From positions 237,751 to 301,750 of the forward strand of contig CANMLL010000005.1 of the NCBI GenBank assembly GCA_947498775.1: a DNA stretch of 64,000 bases, given 5' to 3'. Positions 55,200-64,000 of this stretch are shown here, piece by piece (positions within the stretch are counted from its first letter, which is position 1; each line of letters starts with the position of its first letter). The DNA comes from an uncultured Aquimarina sp. (GTDB lineage: Bacteria > Bacteroidota > Bacteroidia > Flavobacteriales > Flavobacteriaceae). The translations under genes and the position numbers were made by a program. The notes beneath the pieces were generated by a model, which was given only the letters and a program-made list of their open reading frames with translations, had not been told where the DNA came from and did no database searches.

Positions 55200-58100
55200 C
55201 TAATCAGCATACGTAAGGACTTGCTGTTGTTGATCTACCATTCGACCAATAAGCCATATAAATGGTTCGACTTGCCCTTTTAGCACACAACTACCCTTGC
55301 AAATGCTTTGAAGCAGTCCTTGTACATCAGATGCCTGCAAAGCAGAAACTGCGGCCTTATCTTTAAGAAGCAACGAGCAAGAAGGCAAATCACCACCCTT
55401 TTGTGCACTCAATGTCACATCTCTATCTTTACATAAAATAGTGATGGGTTCAGACTGTTCAGAAACACTAACAGATATGGCAAGATTTGGGGTTGGCCCA
55501 GAAACTTCGGCTATTGATGTTTTCAGGTAGTCAGCAAATCCATTGCCCCAAACCTCGACATCTTGGTGTGTTATGTTTGAGTCCCCTGTTTTATCGCGCG
55601 TTGCAGCAAGTTGCTCATCTACTTCACGTTCTGCTTCGATGAGCGCTTCTAGTGTTTTGTCTACGTCTTCACGTGTATGCGCTGCCGAGCAGATGAGTCG
55701 TAAACGTCCTCGTCCGCTTTCTACAATCGGATACGTTACTGCCGATGTTTGAACACCACGCTGATATAAGCTCTGGACTATTGCATAAAGTTTATCTTTA
55801 TCGCCAAAATGAGGAGTAACGATAGGTCCGTCTCCAGTCCCCAGATCATATCCTGCATCTTCGAATTGCTGGCGCATGTAACGCGTGGTATTCCACAGTC
55901 GCTCACGCAATGCGTCATCAGAACGGAGGCGTCGTAGTGAAGTGAGTGCTGCTGCCATATCAGCCGGGCTAATAGAAGCCTGAAAGATGTACGCTCTCGA
56001 AGACGACTTCAAAAGGTCAATGTGCTCCTGGCTAGCCGCAACAACGCCACCAAGACTACCCAGTGCTTTACTGAGGGTTGTCATGATGAAATCCACCTCT
56101 TCAGTAACGCCTTGAGCAGCGCAAATACCAGCCCCACCTTCACCATAAAAGCCAAAAGAATGCGCTTCGTCCACTAGAACGAGTGCATTATATTTTTTTG
56201 CCATGCGTACGATCTCTGCAACCGGTGCGGCGCCTTCACCCATGCTATATACGCCTTCCAGAACCACTAGAATAGTACGATAGGGTGACATTTCAGAGGT
56301 AAGAACAGTCTCCAGGTCAGCTGCATTGTTGTGTTGGAACGTTCTAATAGTCGCACCGCATAGACGAGCACCATCAACAATAGATGCGTGACAGAGCTGA
56401 TCGATAACCACAACATCGTTTTTCCCCAGAAGCCCTGCAACCGCTCCAACATTGGCTGTGTAGCCTGTTGGAAACAGACAAGCGCTGGGTTTCCCTACTA
56501 AATCCGCAAATTCTGTTTCGAACTCCAGGTGTTGATTGGTCATACCCGATGCTGCAGCCGAGGTGCCCATTCCGGTGCCAAAACGTTCTAAGGCTATAGA
56601 AGCTTCTTTCATGACTTCCGGATCGCGGTTCAAGCCAAGATAGAGATTGGTTGTCCATATAATTGCTTCTTGCTCTTCATCATTATAAGCATCACCTACG
56701 ATACCTCGGGTTGCGCTTCCCGTTCGTAATACTTTACTATAAGGGTTTCTGCGATCGTCGTTCACCATGCGTAAGACTTCTTGAACCAGCTTGCTCTTAT
56801 CAGTAGCGCTCCACGCAGATGCTTTGGCAGCCTGAAATGTGGGATGGCTGGACTGCATATGTGTCTGGAAACTGGCAAGCGTATCTGTAGCCACATGCTG
56901 CACCTTATTTGCTGAACAGGTATCAGTGCTTGAGCCATTTCCCTTCATATTAAGAATATAACTGACCAGTGCATTTGGGGTAGCGTGTTCAAAGATCGCG
57001 CTAGCCGGCAACTCCTGACCTAATAATTTGGTGAGTCGAACACTCAACTCAAAGGTAGTAAGTGAGTCAAGGCCAAGGCCATCGAATGAATGGTCTGGCA
57101 ATACATGTGCAGGATCACCTAAGTTAAGGAGCGTAGCTACCTCGCTCTGAATGATCGACAGCATCGCCGCTTGCTGCTCGTTGTTTGAGCCTACCAAACG
57201 TTGTATGAGCATGTTAGTGCTATTGACAGCCTCAGCACTTGGCTTTAATGCATCTGTTCCTTGTTCAAGACGCACCTCCCCTTCAAGACTCATAAGTTTC
57301 TTGCGATCGAGTTTATCATTGGGTAAAAGTGGTAGTGCCTTTAGGTATTTCACCACTTGTGGGACCATATATTTTGGTAGTCGTTGTGATATATAGGACT
57401 TGACGCTTGCAGTTGTTACTGCTTCGTCCCGACTCACCACATAGACGACCAGTATTTTCTGACCAAAGCCACCATCTACGGCTGCTGCAGCCGCAGCGTC
57501 GACACCATGCATCGACTCGAGTGTCGACTCAATTTCTTCAAGTTCAATTCGAAAGCCCCTGATCTTTACTTGTTGGTCGACTCGACCCAGGAATTCGATC
57601 TCTCCATCTTCGGTCCAGCTACACAAATCACCGGTTTTATACAACCGATTATCTGGAATCAGATCACTAGGTTCTATCTCGATAAAACGCTCTTTTGTCA
57701 TCGCTTCATCGTACAAGTATCCACGTGCAAGCTTGCTTCCTGCCAGGTACAATTCTCCAGCTTCCCCTGCAGAAACGGGTTGCAAAGCATCATCCAAAAT
57801 ATACGCACGCGAGTTTGGTACCGATTTGCCGATCGTAACCACTTGGGTACCTGCCGGAACTTCGGCAATAGTCGAATACACGGTATCTTCGGTAGGACCA
57901 TATGCATTTAATACACGTAGATCAGGCCTTAGTGCATACACCTGTTCTACCAATGAGCGTTTCAGCGCTTCGCCACCAAATACCAGACATCGTATCCCCT
58001 CGGGTAATTTTTCGGTAGCGAGTAATGCCTGCACCGCCGATGCAACCATTACGCAGGTTCTTATCTGATCTACTGCAGGAAGTTTGGTAAGCTCAAGGGC

Positions 58101-58958
58101 GTTTTTGGCCAGTATGATAGTGCCACCAAGCGACAAGGTGCCCATAATTTCCATCACCGAAGTATCGAAACAAACCGAGGCACCAGCAAATACTCCTTTC
58201 AGCTCTTCATCACTGAATTTCTCACGCATAGACTGGCGCATGGCCACCACACTGCTATGCTCGACAGCGACTCCTTTTGGTCGTCCCGTAGAACCCGAAG
58301 TATAGATAACATATGCCAAATCATTTGCCGATGGTCGTACCGAGCTATCGGTATGATCACCCACTTTATGCATCCACACCAGCTCACGCACTCCGCTGCA
58401 AAGGTTGGCAGCGCTGTCATTATCTACAATAGCTGCCACAGCACGAGAATGGGCTAGCATATATCGCACCCGATCTTCTGGATATGCAGGATCCAACGGC
58501 ACATATGCACATCCCGCTTGCATCACCCCAATTAGCGCGGCAACCAGTTCCCAGGAACGGTGCATACACACCCCCACTAGTGACCCTGGTGCTACCTCAC
58601 GGTTTTTGAGCTCTCCGGCAACTTCACTGGCTCGTTTCATGAGGCTCTTATAATCAATTTTGGTCTCGCCATCGATAATGGCAATCCGTTCTGGATGGTT
58701 CAGCATTTGCTTCGCGATCAGATCGCAAATTGTTGTTTCCAGATCATTGTCGGTTTTTTGAGTCAACGCTGTCTTCATTAATTTTTGCAAATCCTGGGTA
58801 GCCATCCCAATGATCTCTTCTGTGTGTTTCACTCCCGCTGCATTCAACATCTGCTGTCGATTGCTAGCAATTTCGGCCTCGTTCGAGCCTGAATTAAAAC
58901 GGTCTAATTTGTCTTTGTTGGTTAACAGTTCGCTAAGAAACTGAGTTAATTTGTCCAT
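55200..58958 (-). CDS. Adenylation - carrier - alpha-oxoamine synthase megasynthase with SCP2-like end
   Basis: The domain order in this 1252-residue protein is: a helical leader (1-~65); an NRPS adenylation domain (about 75-575) with [25 protein letters not shown] and [13 protein letters not shown]; a carrier domain (about 610-685) with the phosphopantetheine Ser in GLGLDSLT; a PLP-dependent alpha-oxoamine synthase (about 730-1120) with [13 protein letters not shown] and the Schiff-base Lys in [12 protein letters not shown]; and an SCP2-like tail (about 1150-1252). The A domain would load an acyl or aminoacyl group, and the AOS domain would condense it with an amino acid, losing CO2, to release an alpha-amino ketone. 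The gene is visibly richer in G and C than its neighbours, which suggests acquisition. No thioesterase or condensation domain is present. Confidence 0.9.
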   Translation of the reverse strand: MDKLTQFLSELLTNKDKLDRFNSGSNEAEIASNRQQMLNAAGVKHTEEIIGMATQDLQKLMKTALTQKTDNDLETTICDLIAKQMLNHPERIAIIDGETKIDYKSLMKRASEVAGELKNREVAPGSLVGVCMHRSWELVAALIGVMQAGCAYVPLDPAYPEDRVRYMLAHSRAVAAIVDNDSAANLCSGVRELVWMHKVGDHTDSSVRPSANDLAYVIYTSGSTGRPKGVAVEHSSVVAMRQSMREKFSDEELKGVFAGASVCFDTSVMEIMGTLSLGGTIILAKNALELTKLPAVDQIRTCVMVASAVQALLATEKLPEGIRCLVFGGEALKRSLVEQVYALRPDLRVLNAYGPTEDTVYSTIAEVPAGTQVVTIGKSVPNSRAYILDDALQPVSAGEAGELYLAGSKLARGYLYDEAMTKERFIEIEPSDLIPDNRLYKTGDLCSWTEDGEIEFLGRVDQQVKIRGFRIELEEIESTLESMHGVDAAAAAAVDGGFGQKILVVYVVSRDEAVTTASVKSYISQRLPKYMVPQVVKYLKALPLLPNDKLDRKKLMSLEGEVRLEQGTDALKPSAEAVNSTNMLIQRLVGSNNEQQAAMLSIIQSEVATLLNLGDPAHVLPDHSFDGLGLDSLTTFELSVRLTKLLGQELPASAIFEHATPNALVSYILNMKGNGSSTDTCSANKVQHVATDTLASFQTHMQSSHPTFQAAKASAWSATDKSKLVQEVLRMVNDDRRNPYSKVLRTGSATRGIVGDAYNDEEQEAIIWTTNLYLGLNRDPEVMKEASIALERFGTGMGTSAAASGMTNQHLEFETEFADLVGKPSACLFPTGYTANVGAVAGLLGKNDVVVIDQLCHASIVDGARLCGATIRTFQHNNAADLETVLTSEMSPYRTILVVLEGVYSMGEGAAPVAEIVRMAKKYNALVLVDEAHSFGFYGEGGAGICAAQGVTEEVDFIMTTLSKALGSLGGVVAASQEHIDLLKSSSRAYIFQASISPADMAAALTSLRRLRSDDALRERLWNTTRYMRQQFEDAGYDLGTGDGPIVTPHFGDKDKLYAIVQSLYQRGVQTSAVTYPIVESGRGRLRLICSAAHTREDVDKTLEALIEAEREVDEQLAATRDKTGDSNITHQDVEVWGNGFADYLKTSIAEVSGPTPNLAISVSVSEQSEPITILCKDRDVTLSAQKGGDLPSCSLLLKDKAAVSALQASDVQGLLQSICKGSCVLKGQVEPFIWLIGRMVDQQQQVLTYAD

Positions 58959-59268
58959 TTATTCATTTTTTTGTTAAAGAATTATTGCGTACAAATGAAG
59001 TGTATAATACGTGGAGTTGAAGAAATAAATTGTTAAAAAAAAGTGTACAAAGAGTAGACAAAAACCTATCACATCATGAATGCCCCAATATTTAAATGTT
59101 AATGTTTTTTATAGTATTGTATGCTGTTAATTAACGGCTTATTATTGGTTTTTGTGGGTTGGGGATTTGTTGAAGGTGATTGTTTTGGTTGTGAAGGGCA
59201 TAATTCATTTATCCTTTGTGATATACATAAAACTTTTTACTTTCCCTTATGGGTTCCCGTAAAAAAAT
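58959..59268. other. Upstream region of the megasynthase gene, no other feature supported
   Basis: This 310-bp stretch lies between the megasynthase start codon and the IS left end. It must carry the megasynthase promoter but no consensus box is convincing. A short plus-strand frame from about 59121 runs into the IS end and is not supported as a gene. Confidence 0.45.
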
Positions 59269-59282
59269 CAGTAGTGTCCGGT
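59269..59282 (+). repeat. IS left terminal inverted repeat
   Basis: CAGTAGTGTCCGGT, 14 bp, the exact inverse of the right end. Confidence 0.85.
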
Positions 59283-59365
59283 AAAAATACGATATTATAG
59301 AATTAGTTTTGTGTTGCTCAATAAAACGGTTGTATTTTTCTTGTCGTCCAATAGCAAGGGGGGGG

Positions 59366-60559
59366 CTAAAATAATACAAGTTGTTGATCTGGCGGTTTTG
59401 TGGTTAATTCTATCCATTGTTTATTTGGATTTTCAAGAAATTTGAACAGGTCTATGTATGTCATTAGGTGGAACCTAACCATCGAGACCATATTTGAGTA
59501 TGCCCACTTACGCTTTGTTTTTCTTTGCACCACTAACATAAGGAGTTGTATGATCAGCCCGCACCATATCTGTATTTCTATAGCGTTTTGGTTGTCTCCC
59601 AAGAAATATTTGAGGGGGAAGTTTTGTTTAAGGCGTTTGAACATGGTCTCTATTTGCCATCTGTGTTTATAGATATTGGCAATCTTATCGGGGGTAATCA
59701 GGAAATTGTTTGATATAAACTCATACACTTTCTGTTTTTCGCTGTCCCAGTAGGCTACTCGCCTTAGTTCAACATTCTTTTTGTCCTTGCTCACTACAAT
59801 ACGCTCATCTTTGAGTACAGCATCACTGACAGTGTCGGGCAGGTCAAATTCCTCAATACTTGTATATACTGCATTGTCCTTCTGCCTGGTGACAAAGTAG
59901 ATGTGCTGATCGCTCCACTCCAGGTATTGTAAGTAATCATTGTAAGCCTTGTCAAAGACTACAAAAGAACCTTTTTCCAGCCCCAGATCTTTTAAGAAAG
60001 TATGGTCGTGGGTAGCTGCACTTGTAAATCGGACAAGACAAGGTACGTCCTCTAGTGCATTTATCATGGTATGCATCTTGATACCGCCCTTCTTCTTACC
60101 ATTGATAGGGTTGCGCCCCACACCTTTTAGGATATCACTAAAAAGGCTGATTGTGGTAGAATCTACGATCTTTAAGTGCTTTACAGGTAAAGATAAAGGG
60201 CTGCTGTCCGATAAAAAAGAACGGTAATGTTGGAAAAGACCAAAATAAATAGTTGCAAAGATGGCACTGTTACGGTTCTTATTGGCATCAGAGAGTGTAC
60301 TGCGTTTAGGAAAACAGTTCAGATTCAAATGACCAATACGACCCTCACAGGCCAGAAGTACAGTGGATAGTTCACGCAAAGAACTCACTCCGCTCAAAGT
60401 GGCATAGAGCATCGTTACCAAATGATCATAAGTCTTAAATGTCTTATAATACCTATCACTGTTATGATCCGATACTGTCCGGGTAATTATTTGGTAGGGG
60501 AGTAACTTTAAAAGTTGCTTGATAATAGGGTGTCCGCTAAAATGTGTACTTTTACTCAT
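59366..60559 (-). CDS. IS4-family transposase
   Basis: From the ATG of MSKSTHFSGHP (the longer frame starts at TTG) this is a 397-residue protein. The N-terminal DUF4372-like domain is followed by a DDE domain: KIVDSTTISLF (first Asp), SFVVFDKAYNDY (second Asp) and YKHRWQIETMFKRLKQ, the IS4 Y-(2)-R-(3)-E-(6)-K signature containing the catalytic Glu. The gene is intact and fills the element between the inverted repeats, so it may be active. Confidence 0.9.
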   Translation of the reverse strand: MSKSTHFSGHPIIKQLLKLLPYQIITRTVSDHNSDRYYKTFKTYDHLVTMLYATLSGVSSLRELSTVLLACEGRIGHLNLNCFPKRSTLSDANKNRNSAIFATIYFGLFQHYRSFLSDSSPLSLPVKHLKIVDSTTISLFSDILKGVGRNPINGKKKGGIKMHTMINALEDVPCLVRFTSAATHDHTFLKDLGLEKGSFVVFDKAYNDYLQYLEWSDQHIYFVTRQKDNAVYTSIEEFDLPDTVSDAVLKDERIVVSKDKKNVELRRVAYWDSEKQKVYEFISNNFLITPDKIANIYKHRWQIETMFKRLKQNFPLKYFLGDNQNAIEIQIWCGLIIQLLMLVVQRKTKRKWAYSNMVSMVRFHLMTYIDLFKFLENPNKQWIELTTKPPDQQLVLF

Positions 60560-60635
60560 ATCTCGTTTTGTGGAAAATTCAAGATATAAAATAAGCGGGA
60601 AATCCAACCAGGGAAATCCCGCTTTTAATAAGTTA

Positions 60636-60649
60636 ACCGGACACTACTG
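60636..60649 (-). repeat. IS right terminal inverted repeat
   Basis: ACCGGACACTACTG, the exact complement of the left end. Confidence 0.85.
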
Positions 60650-60758
60650 TTTTAAAATATTAGAAATAAAGGATGATGCAATAGAATTAGAACAAGAATT
60701 CGAAACAAAAGAAAACTATTCTAGTGGCAATATCTACTATACATTTGTTAAGGAATAA
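60650..60758 (+). pseudogene. 3' remnant of a gene cut by the IS element
   Basis: Directly after the IS right end an open frame encodes about 35 acidic residues (KILEIKDDAIELEQEFETKE ... YYTFVKE) and then stops at TAA. The composition looks like real protein, but there is no start codon and the matching 5' part is not found left of the IS. The source gene cannot be named. Confidence 0.4.
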
Positions 60759-60844
60759 GTATCCAATTTATTTTACAAATTTAAATGATATGGTTATGGA
60801 GTAATGAACATAGCCATATCTATTTTATATATTAGCTACTGATT

Positions 60845-61885
60845 ATGAAAAAGGAAGTTAAGTTTTTTATATACCTTATCATTTGGGCATTAATACCTTT
60901 TGTAACAACATTTTTTATTTGGGCTTATCAATTTGCCGTATTTAATCCTGTAGTAAAAACTGAAGTTGTAAGCTACTTCGAAATCTTTATAAACAATATT
61001 TTGATTAGCACAACAACGGCTTTGATTGGTGCATTAGGTTTCTACATAACTTTCAATTATATCACACCTTCAATACTGGACAAAAGGAAAAAGGGACTTA
61101 TCATTTTATATTTTGTTGTTTTACTGGCTTTTCCTTTTCTGTTCATATATCTTTTAAGTTTTGTCTTTAATGCGATTTACTGGTTTTTAGAGCTTTTTAT
61201 AATTTGCTCGTATATAATTCTTATTCTCTTTTCCATATTTGGTGCTTTGTTACAAGTTTATCAATACTGGCAAACAAAAAACAGAGAAAAAGCAGAACTT
61301 GAAAGGCAAAATATACAAACGGAATTAGCTCTTCTAAAAGCAAAAATTGACCCTCATTTTTTGTTCAACACAATAAATAATATTGATGTTTTAATAGAAA
61401 ACAATCCAATGGAAGCTTCAAAATATTTAAAAAAACTTGGCAAAATCTTAAGGTTCACATTGTACCAAACAAAAGAGAGTAAAATTCTTTTAGCCGATGA
61501 AATTAATTATCTCAAAGAATATATTGAACTTCAAAGAATAAGGTCTATCAATCCGAAATTTATCGAATTTTATATAAAAGGCAATCCTGATAATCTGCGA
61601 ATTGCACCAATGGTCTTTATAACATTTATTGAGAATGCCTTTAAATATGTTTTAGACAAAAAAATTGATAGTTCAATTCAAATAGAAATTAAGATTTCGG
61701 CAAATGATATTACCTTTACTTGTAAGAATACATTTGATGACAAAGAATTAAAGGAAAAGAATAAAGATGGAATCGGACTTTCGACAATAAAGAAAAGGCT
61801 GAATTTGATTTATAAAAATAATTACGAATTGAAAATCAATACTATAAAAAATCGATTTGTAGTTATATTAAAAATTGAACTTTGA
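60845..61885 (+). CDS. LytS-type sensor histidine kinase
   Basis: This 346-residue protein has four transmembrane helices (about 8-26, 45-70, 82-105, 112-135), then a His_kinase domain with LKAKIDPHFLFNTINNID (phospho-acceptor His) and an HATPase_c domain with FITFIENAFKYV and DGIGLSTIKKRL. It is coupled to the LytTR regulator by an ATGA overlap. This is the third such pair in the window. Confidence 0.9.
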   Translation: MKKEVKFFIYLIIWALIPFVTTFFIWAYQFAVFNPVVKTEVVSYFEIFINNILISTTTALIGALGFYITFNYITPSILDKRKKGLIILYFVVLLAFPFLFIYLLSFVFNAIYWFLELFIICSYIILILFSIFGALLQVYQYWQTKNREKAELERQNIQTELALLKAKIDPHFLFNTINNIDVLIENNPMEASKYLKKLGKILRFTLYQTKESKILLADEINYLKEYIELQRIRSINPKFIEFYIKGNPDNLRIAPMVFITFIENAFKYVLDKKIDSSIQIEIKISANDITFTCKNTFDDKELKEKNKDGIGLSTIKKRLNLIYKNNYELKINTIKNRFVVILKIEL

Positions 61886-62577
61886 TGATTAATTGTATCA
61901 TAATAGAAGATGAACCATTAGCATTGGAACGCACAAAAAGTTATGTGTCAAATGTGCCATATTTAAACTTGCTAAATTCTTTTGACAACGGGATGGATGC
62001 AATTACTTTTATAAACAACAATAAAATTGACCTTATCTTTTTGGATATTGAAATGGATGGACTTTCTGGTATTGAATTGTTAGATGCTCTGATTAAGCCT
62101 CCAAAAGTAATCATAACTACTGCTTACGAAAAATATGCTATTAAGGGCTACGAATTGAACATTTCTGATTATTTACTTAAACCTTTTAGCTTTCCAAGAT
62201 TTCTACAAGCTGTCGAAAAGGTTGGTTATGAAACAAAAAAGAACATAATTGACAAAAAGAATTACCTATTTGTAAAAACTGAATATCGCTTGGAAAAAAT
62301 AGCTTTTAATGATATTCTTTTCATTGAGGGAATGCGTGACTACAGAAATATTCAAACTTTGGAAAAAAAGATTTTGACTTTAGAAACTTTTACAGAGCTG
62401 GAAAAGATATTACCGAAAGATAAATTTTGTAGGGTTCATAAATCATTTATGGTGTCAATCGATAAAATAGAATTTGTTGAAAGAAGTCGAATTAAAATAA
62501 ATGACAAACGCATACCGATAAGTGAAACCTACAAAAATAAATTCTTTGACCTAATTGGATTTCCAAACAAAAAATAA
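61882..62577 (+). CDS. LytTR-type response regulator
   Basis: This 231-residue protein has a receiver domain with EDE near residue 9, phospho-acceptor Asp in IFLDIEMDGLSG, TTAYEKYAI and LLKPFS. The C-terminal LytTR domain has ILFIEGMRDYRNIQT and FCRVHKSFMVSID. Its start overlaps the kinase stop by 4 bp (ATGA). It is the last gene before the attC-like site. Confidence 0.92.
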   Translation: MMINCIIIEDEPLALERTKSYVSNVPYLNLLNSFDNGMDAITFINNNKIDLIFLDIEMDGLSGIELLDALIKPPKVIITTAYEKYAIKGYELNISDYLLKPFSFPRFLQAVEKVGYETKKNIIDKKNYLFVKTEYRLEKIAFNDILFIEGMRDYRNIQTLEKKILTLETFTELEKILPKDKFCRVHKSFMVSIDKIEFVERSRIKINDKRIPISETYKNKFFDLIGFPNKK

Positions 62578-62640
62578 TAAACCGAATTATAAAAATGTAT
62601 CGAAATTTAACTCGTGCGAATAAAAAAACAATAAAACCAG

Positions 62641-62778
62641 TGCATAACACCGTGTATAATTAATTGCTATGGTCGTTGCTTATTTGGAAAATTCCTTCGG
62701 AATTTTCTCGCGTTCGTTTTTGTTTACTAAATTAGTTGCTGAAACACGCAACTAATCATACACAAAACGTTATAAGCA
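62641..62778. repeat. 138-bp imperfect palindrome resembling an integron attC site
   Basis: The left arm TGCATAAC-ACCGTGTATAAT (62641-62660, continuing to 62667) pairs imperfectly with the right arm at 62748-62778, which ends CGTTATAAGCA. The mismatched bases lie in the middle of the arms. The interior has a 9-bp hairpin GAAAATTCC-TTC-GGAATTTTC (62687-62707). Terminal AAC ... GTT ends with bulged arms around a variable interior are the layout of attC recombination sites, although the seven-base R'/R'' boxes are not perfect. Confidence 0.55.
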
Positions 62779-62853
62779 ATTTCTCAAAATATTATGGTAA
62801 CAATTTACCGTATTAATACTCTAATTAGTACTAAACTTTTATAAATAAGAAAA

Positions 62854-63750
62854 ATGAAGAAAAACACTTTGATAATAATTCTAATTATAAGTACAATTAC
62901 TTTTTTAAATGCTCAAACGCAGACTCAAAATCTTAATATGGGCTTATATCAACTTCAATTTCCAAGTGCAAACGGAGGAAGTAATAGAATACAAAGTTTT
63001 GGAGGTAGTTTTCCTGGTAAATGGCTTTTCAAATCAAGATTTGATGACATTTATCTAGATTCTGGCGAAAATGAAAATAACAGATACAAAATTCTGTTTT
63101 TGACAGGAGGAATTGAAAGAGCAAGAATAAATGGAAATGGTAATTTCGGTATTAAAACAAGTAATCCTAATTCTCCATTAGCGATAGGGTACAATAACGG
63201 TTCTAATCAACTAGCACTTCAAAGAGCGGATGGTAATGAAACTTTTTTAATGTATATAAATTCTTCTAATCAAACTACTTTTAAAAATATTTCGGGAGGA
63301 GGAGACTATGATTTTCAGACAAATATTGCAGGACAGACAATAACTTCTGTCTTATTCATTGAAGGTTCAAATGGTAATATTGGTGTTGGAACAACAAATC
63401 CAGATATGAAATTGACTGTCAATGGAAACATTCACGCTAAAGAAGTGAAGATTGACCTTAATATTCCAGCGCCTGATTATGTTTTCAAAGAAAATTATAA
63501 CTTGAGAAGCATAGAAGAATTGGAATATTTTATTAAAGCAAACAGTCATTTGCCAGAAATACCATCGGCCAGAGAATTTGAACAAAATGGAGTTATGCAA
63601 GCCGAGATGGATATGAATCTTCTTAAAAAGGTTGAGGAATTGACTCTTTATACAATCCAACAACAAAAAGAAATAGAGGAATTAAAGTTACAGAACAAAA
63701 AGCTTCTGGAATTACAATATCGACTTGAAAAGTTGGAATCTGAAAAATAA
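62854..63750 (+). CDS. Secreted repeat protein with C-terminal coiled coil (tail-fibre-like)
   Basis: This 298-residue protein has a signal peptide ending TFLNAQ and a Gly/Asn-rich beta region with (N/G)GNFGIKTSNPNSPLAI and NGNIGVGTTNPDMKLTVNG units, typical of Bacteroidota surface proteins resembling phage fibres. A conserved C-terminal block follows (YNLRSIEELEYFIKANSHLP, EIPSAREFEQNGV), then a Lys/Glu/Leu coiled coil (about 250-298). It probably trimerises on the cell surface. It is the only gene between the attC-like site and a second site beginning just after its stop. Confidence 0.75.
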   Translation: MKKNTLIIILIISTITFLNAQTQTQNLNMGLYQLQFPSANGGSNRIQSFGGSFPGKWLFKSRFDDIYLDSGENENNRYKILFLTGGIERARINGNGNFGIKTSNPNSPLAIGYNNGSNQLALQRADGNETFLMYINSSNQTTFKNISGGGDYDFQTNIAGQTITSVLFIEGSNGNIGVGTTNPDMKLTVNGNIHAKEVKIDLNIPAPDYVFKENYNLRSIEELEYFIKANSHLPEIPSAREFEQNGVMQAEMDMNLLKKVEELTLYTIQQQKEIEELKLQNKKLLELQYRLEKLESEK

Positions 63751-63755
63751 AAGCT

Positions 63756-64000
63756 TATAACACCAAGTATATGTCATAGCAGGTTTTGGTGATAGATCGA
63801 ATGGTTCTTGCGGTTTTGTAGTGACGCAAAGATTTTAAAGATGAAAAGTTATAAAATCTGCGCAGAAAAAGTCGATGGCTTGGTAACAATTTGCTTTGCT
63901 ACGACACATACGTGTGCCGAGAAGCAATGAACGGCTGATAATTATCATTGCGAACTGTTAATAAGATGGTGGAACCGACCCACCGGTGTTGTCTTGCAGG
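63756..64000. repeat. Second attC-like or dispersed repeat, cut by the window end
   Basis: After the stop codon the sequence TATAACACCAAGTATATGTC resembles the left arm at 62644 (ATAACACCGTGTATAA). It is followed by dyad-rich non-coding sequence (GACACATACGTGTGCC and others). No gene is seen. The partner arm cannot be confirmed within the window. Confidence 0.4.

Larger units (their letters stand above)
59269..60649 (-). mobile_element. IS4-family insertion sequence (DUF4372-type transposase)
   Basis: The 1381-bp element has perfect 14-bp terminal inverted repeats, CAGTAGTGTCCGGT (59269-59282) and its complement (60636-60649). One transposase gene fills it. No target-site duplication is seen immediately outside: the left flank ends AAAAAAAT and the right begins TTTTAAAA. 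This may reflect later rearrangement or a different true end. The right flank continues into the 3' end of an interrupted gene. Confidence 0.85.

Noticed and set aside
56267..58653. Several 60-130-residue open frames on both strands of the megasynthase gene
   Set aside because: They are shadows of a higher-GC coding region; the main frame has continuous NRPS and AOS motifs.
59121..59300. Plus-strand frame running into the IS left end, tested as the 5' half of the gene cut by the IS
   Set aside because: It has no family-like sequence, ends inside the IS and does not match in style the 3' remnant after the IS.
1..64000. tRNA, rRNA and riboswitch genes
   Set aside because: No cloverleaf with a conserved T-arm, no rRNA-like sequence and no recognisable riboswitch core were found by eye; a covariance-model scan would settle it.

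Overview
The window looks like chromosomal DNA from a member of the Flavobacteriaceae (Bacteroidota), probably marine. The evidence is AT-rich DNA, LytS/LytTR two-component pairs, AraC regulators with membrane N-termini, a CarboxypepD_reg-like TonB receptor, DUF3526 permeases, a DUF4494 protein, an eCIS-type DUF4157 protein and almost no Shine-Dalgarno sites. A genus cannot be fixed from sequence alone; the adenylation-AOS megasynthase and DUF4157 protein would suit an Aquimarina-like organism, but that is a guess.

Region 1 (1-41.5 kb) is a mosaic. Accessory gene modules alternate with long non-coding blocks of one repeat family (R1-R10: 1611-2810, 9830-11070, 13450-13766, 14949-15514, 17310-17846, 18405-18790, 25813-26300, 32930-33035, 34210-34800, 41205-41555). 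Every block lies in the same orientation, whichever way the neighbouring genes run, so the region resembles a cassette array. The modules are: a restriction-modification-like operon (2815-9333); an orphan phage tail spike with a dead AAA ATPase stub (11079-13362); a membrane M50-like protease fused to TPRs (13767-14948); three small membrane or secreted proteins (15515-17147); a parDE toxin-antitoxin pair (17847-18384); two serine-hydrolase proteins around an AraC regulator and a LytS/LytTR pair (18795-25812); an ABC exporter/TonB receptor operon (26368-32885); a tandemly duplicated lipoprotein (33039-34196); the scar of a second parDE cassette (about 34557-34735); a DUF4157 protein; and a ybbA-ybbP-tesA-like cluster (36578-40578).

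The best candidate for an undescribed system is the compact minus-strand operon 9333->2815. It encodes a small XRE regulator, a C5-cytosine methyltransferase, a 966-residue protein with two separate GHKL ATPase domains (N-terminal MutL/Hsp90-like, C-terminal histidine-kinase-like with an H-box) joined by a coiled coil, a protein with a response-regulator-like receiver domain, and an HNH endonuclease. It reads as a restriction-modification system whose nuclease is controlled by an ATPase/phosphorelay module. It is bounded by two roughly 1.2 kb near-identical direct repeats.

Region 2 (41.5-55 kb) holds a beta-propeller protein, an aspartyl protease with PDZ, a LytS/LytTR pair, another membrane AraC regulator, a DJ-1/PfpI-type protein, redox-related small genes, a broken vanadium-haloperoxidase/PAP2 gene, a LamG lipoprotein, a class III cyclase and several small proteins.

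Region 3 (55-64 kb) contains a large gene of visibly foreign composition (adenylation - carrier protein - alpha-oxoamine synthase - SCP2-like), a complete IS4-family element (59269-60649), a third LytS/LytTR pair, an attC-like 138-bp palindromic site and a coiled-coil cell-surface protein. No rRNA, tRNA or CRISPR array was seen.
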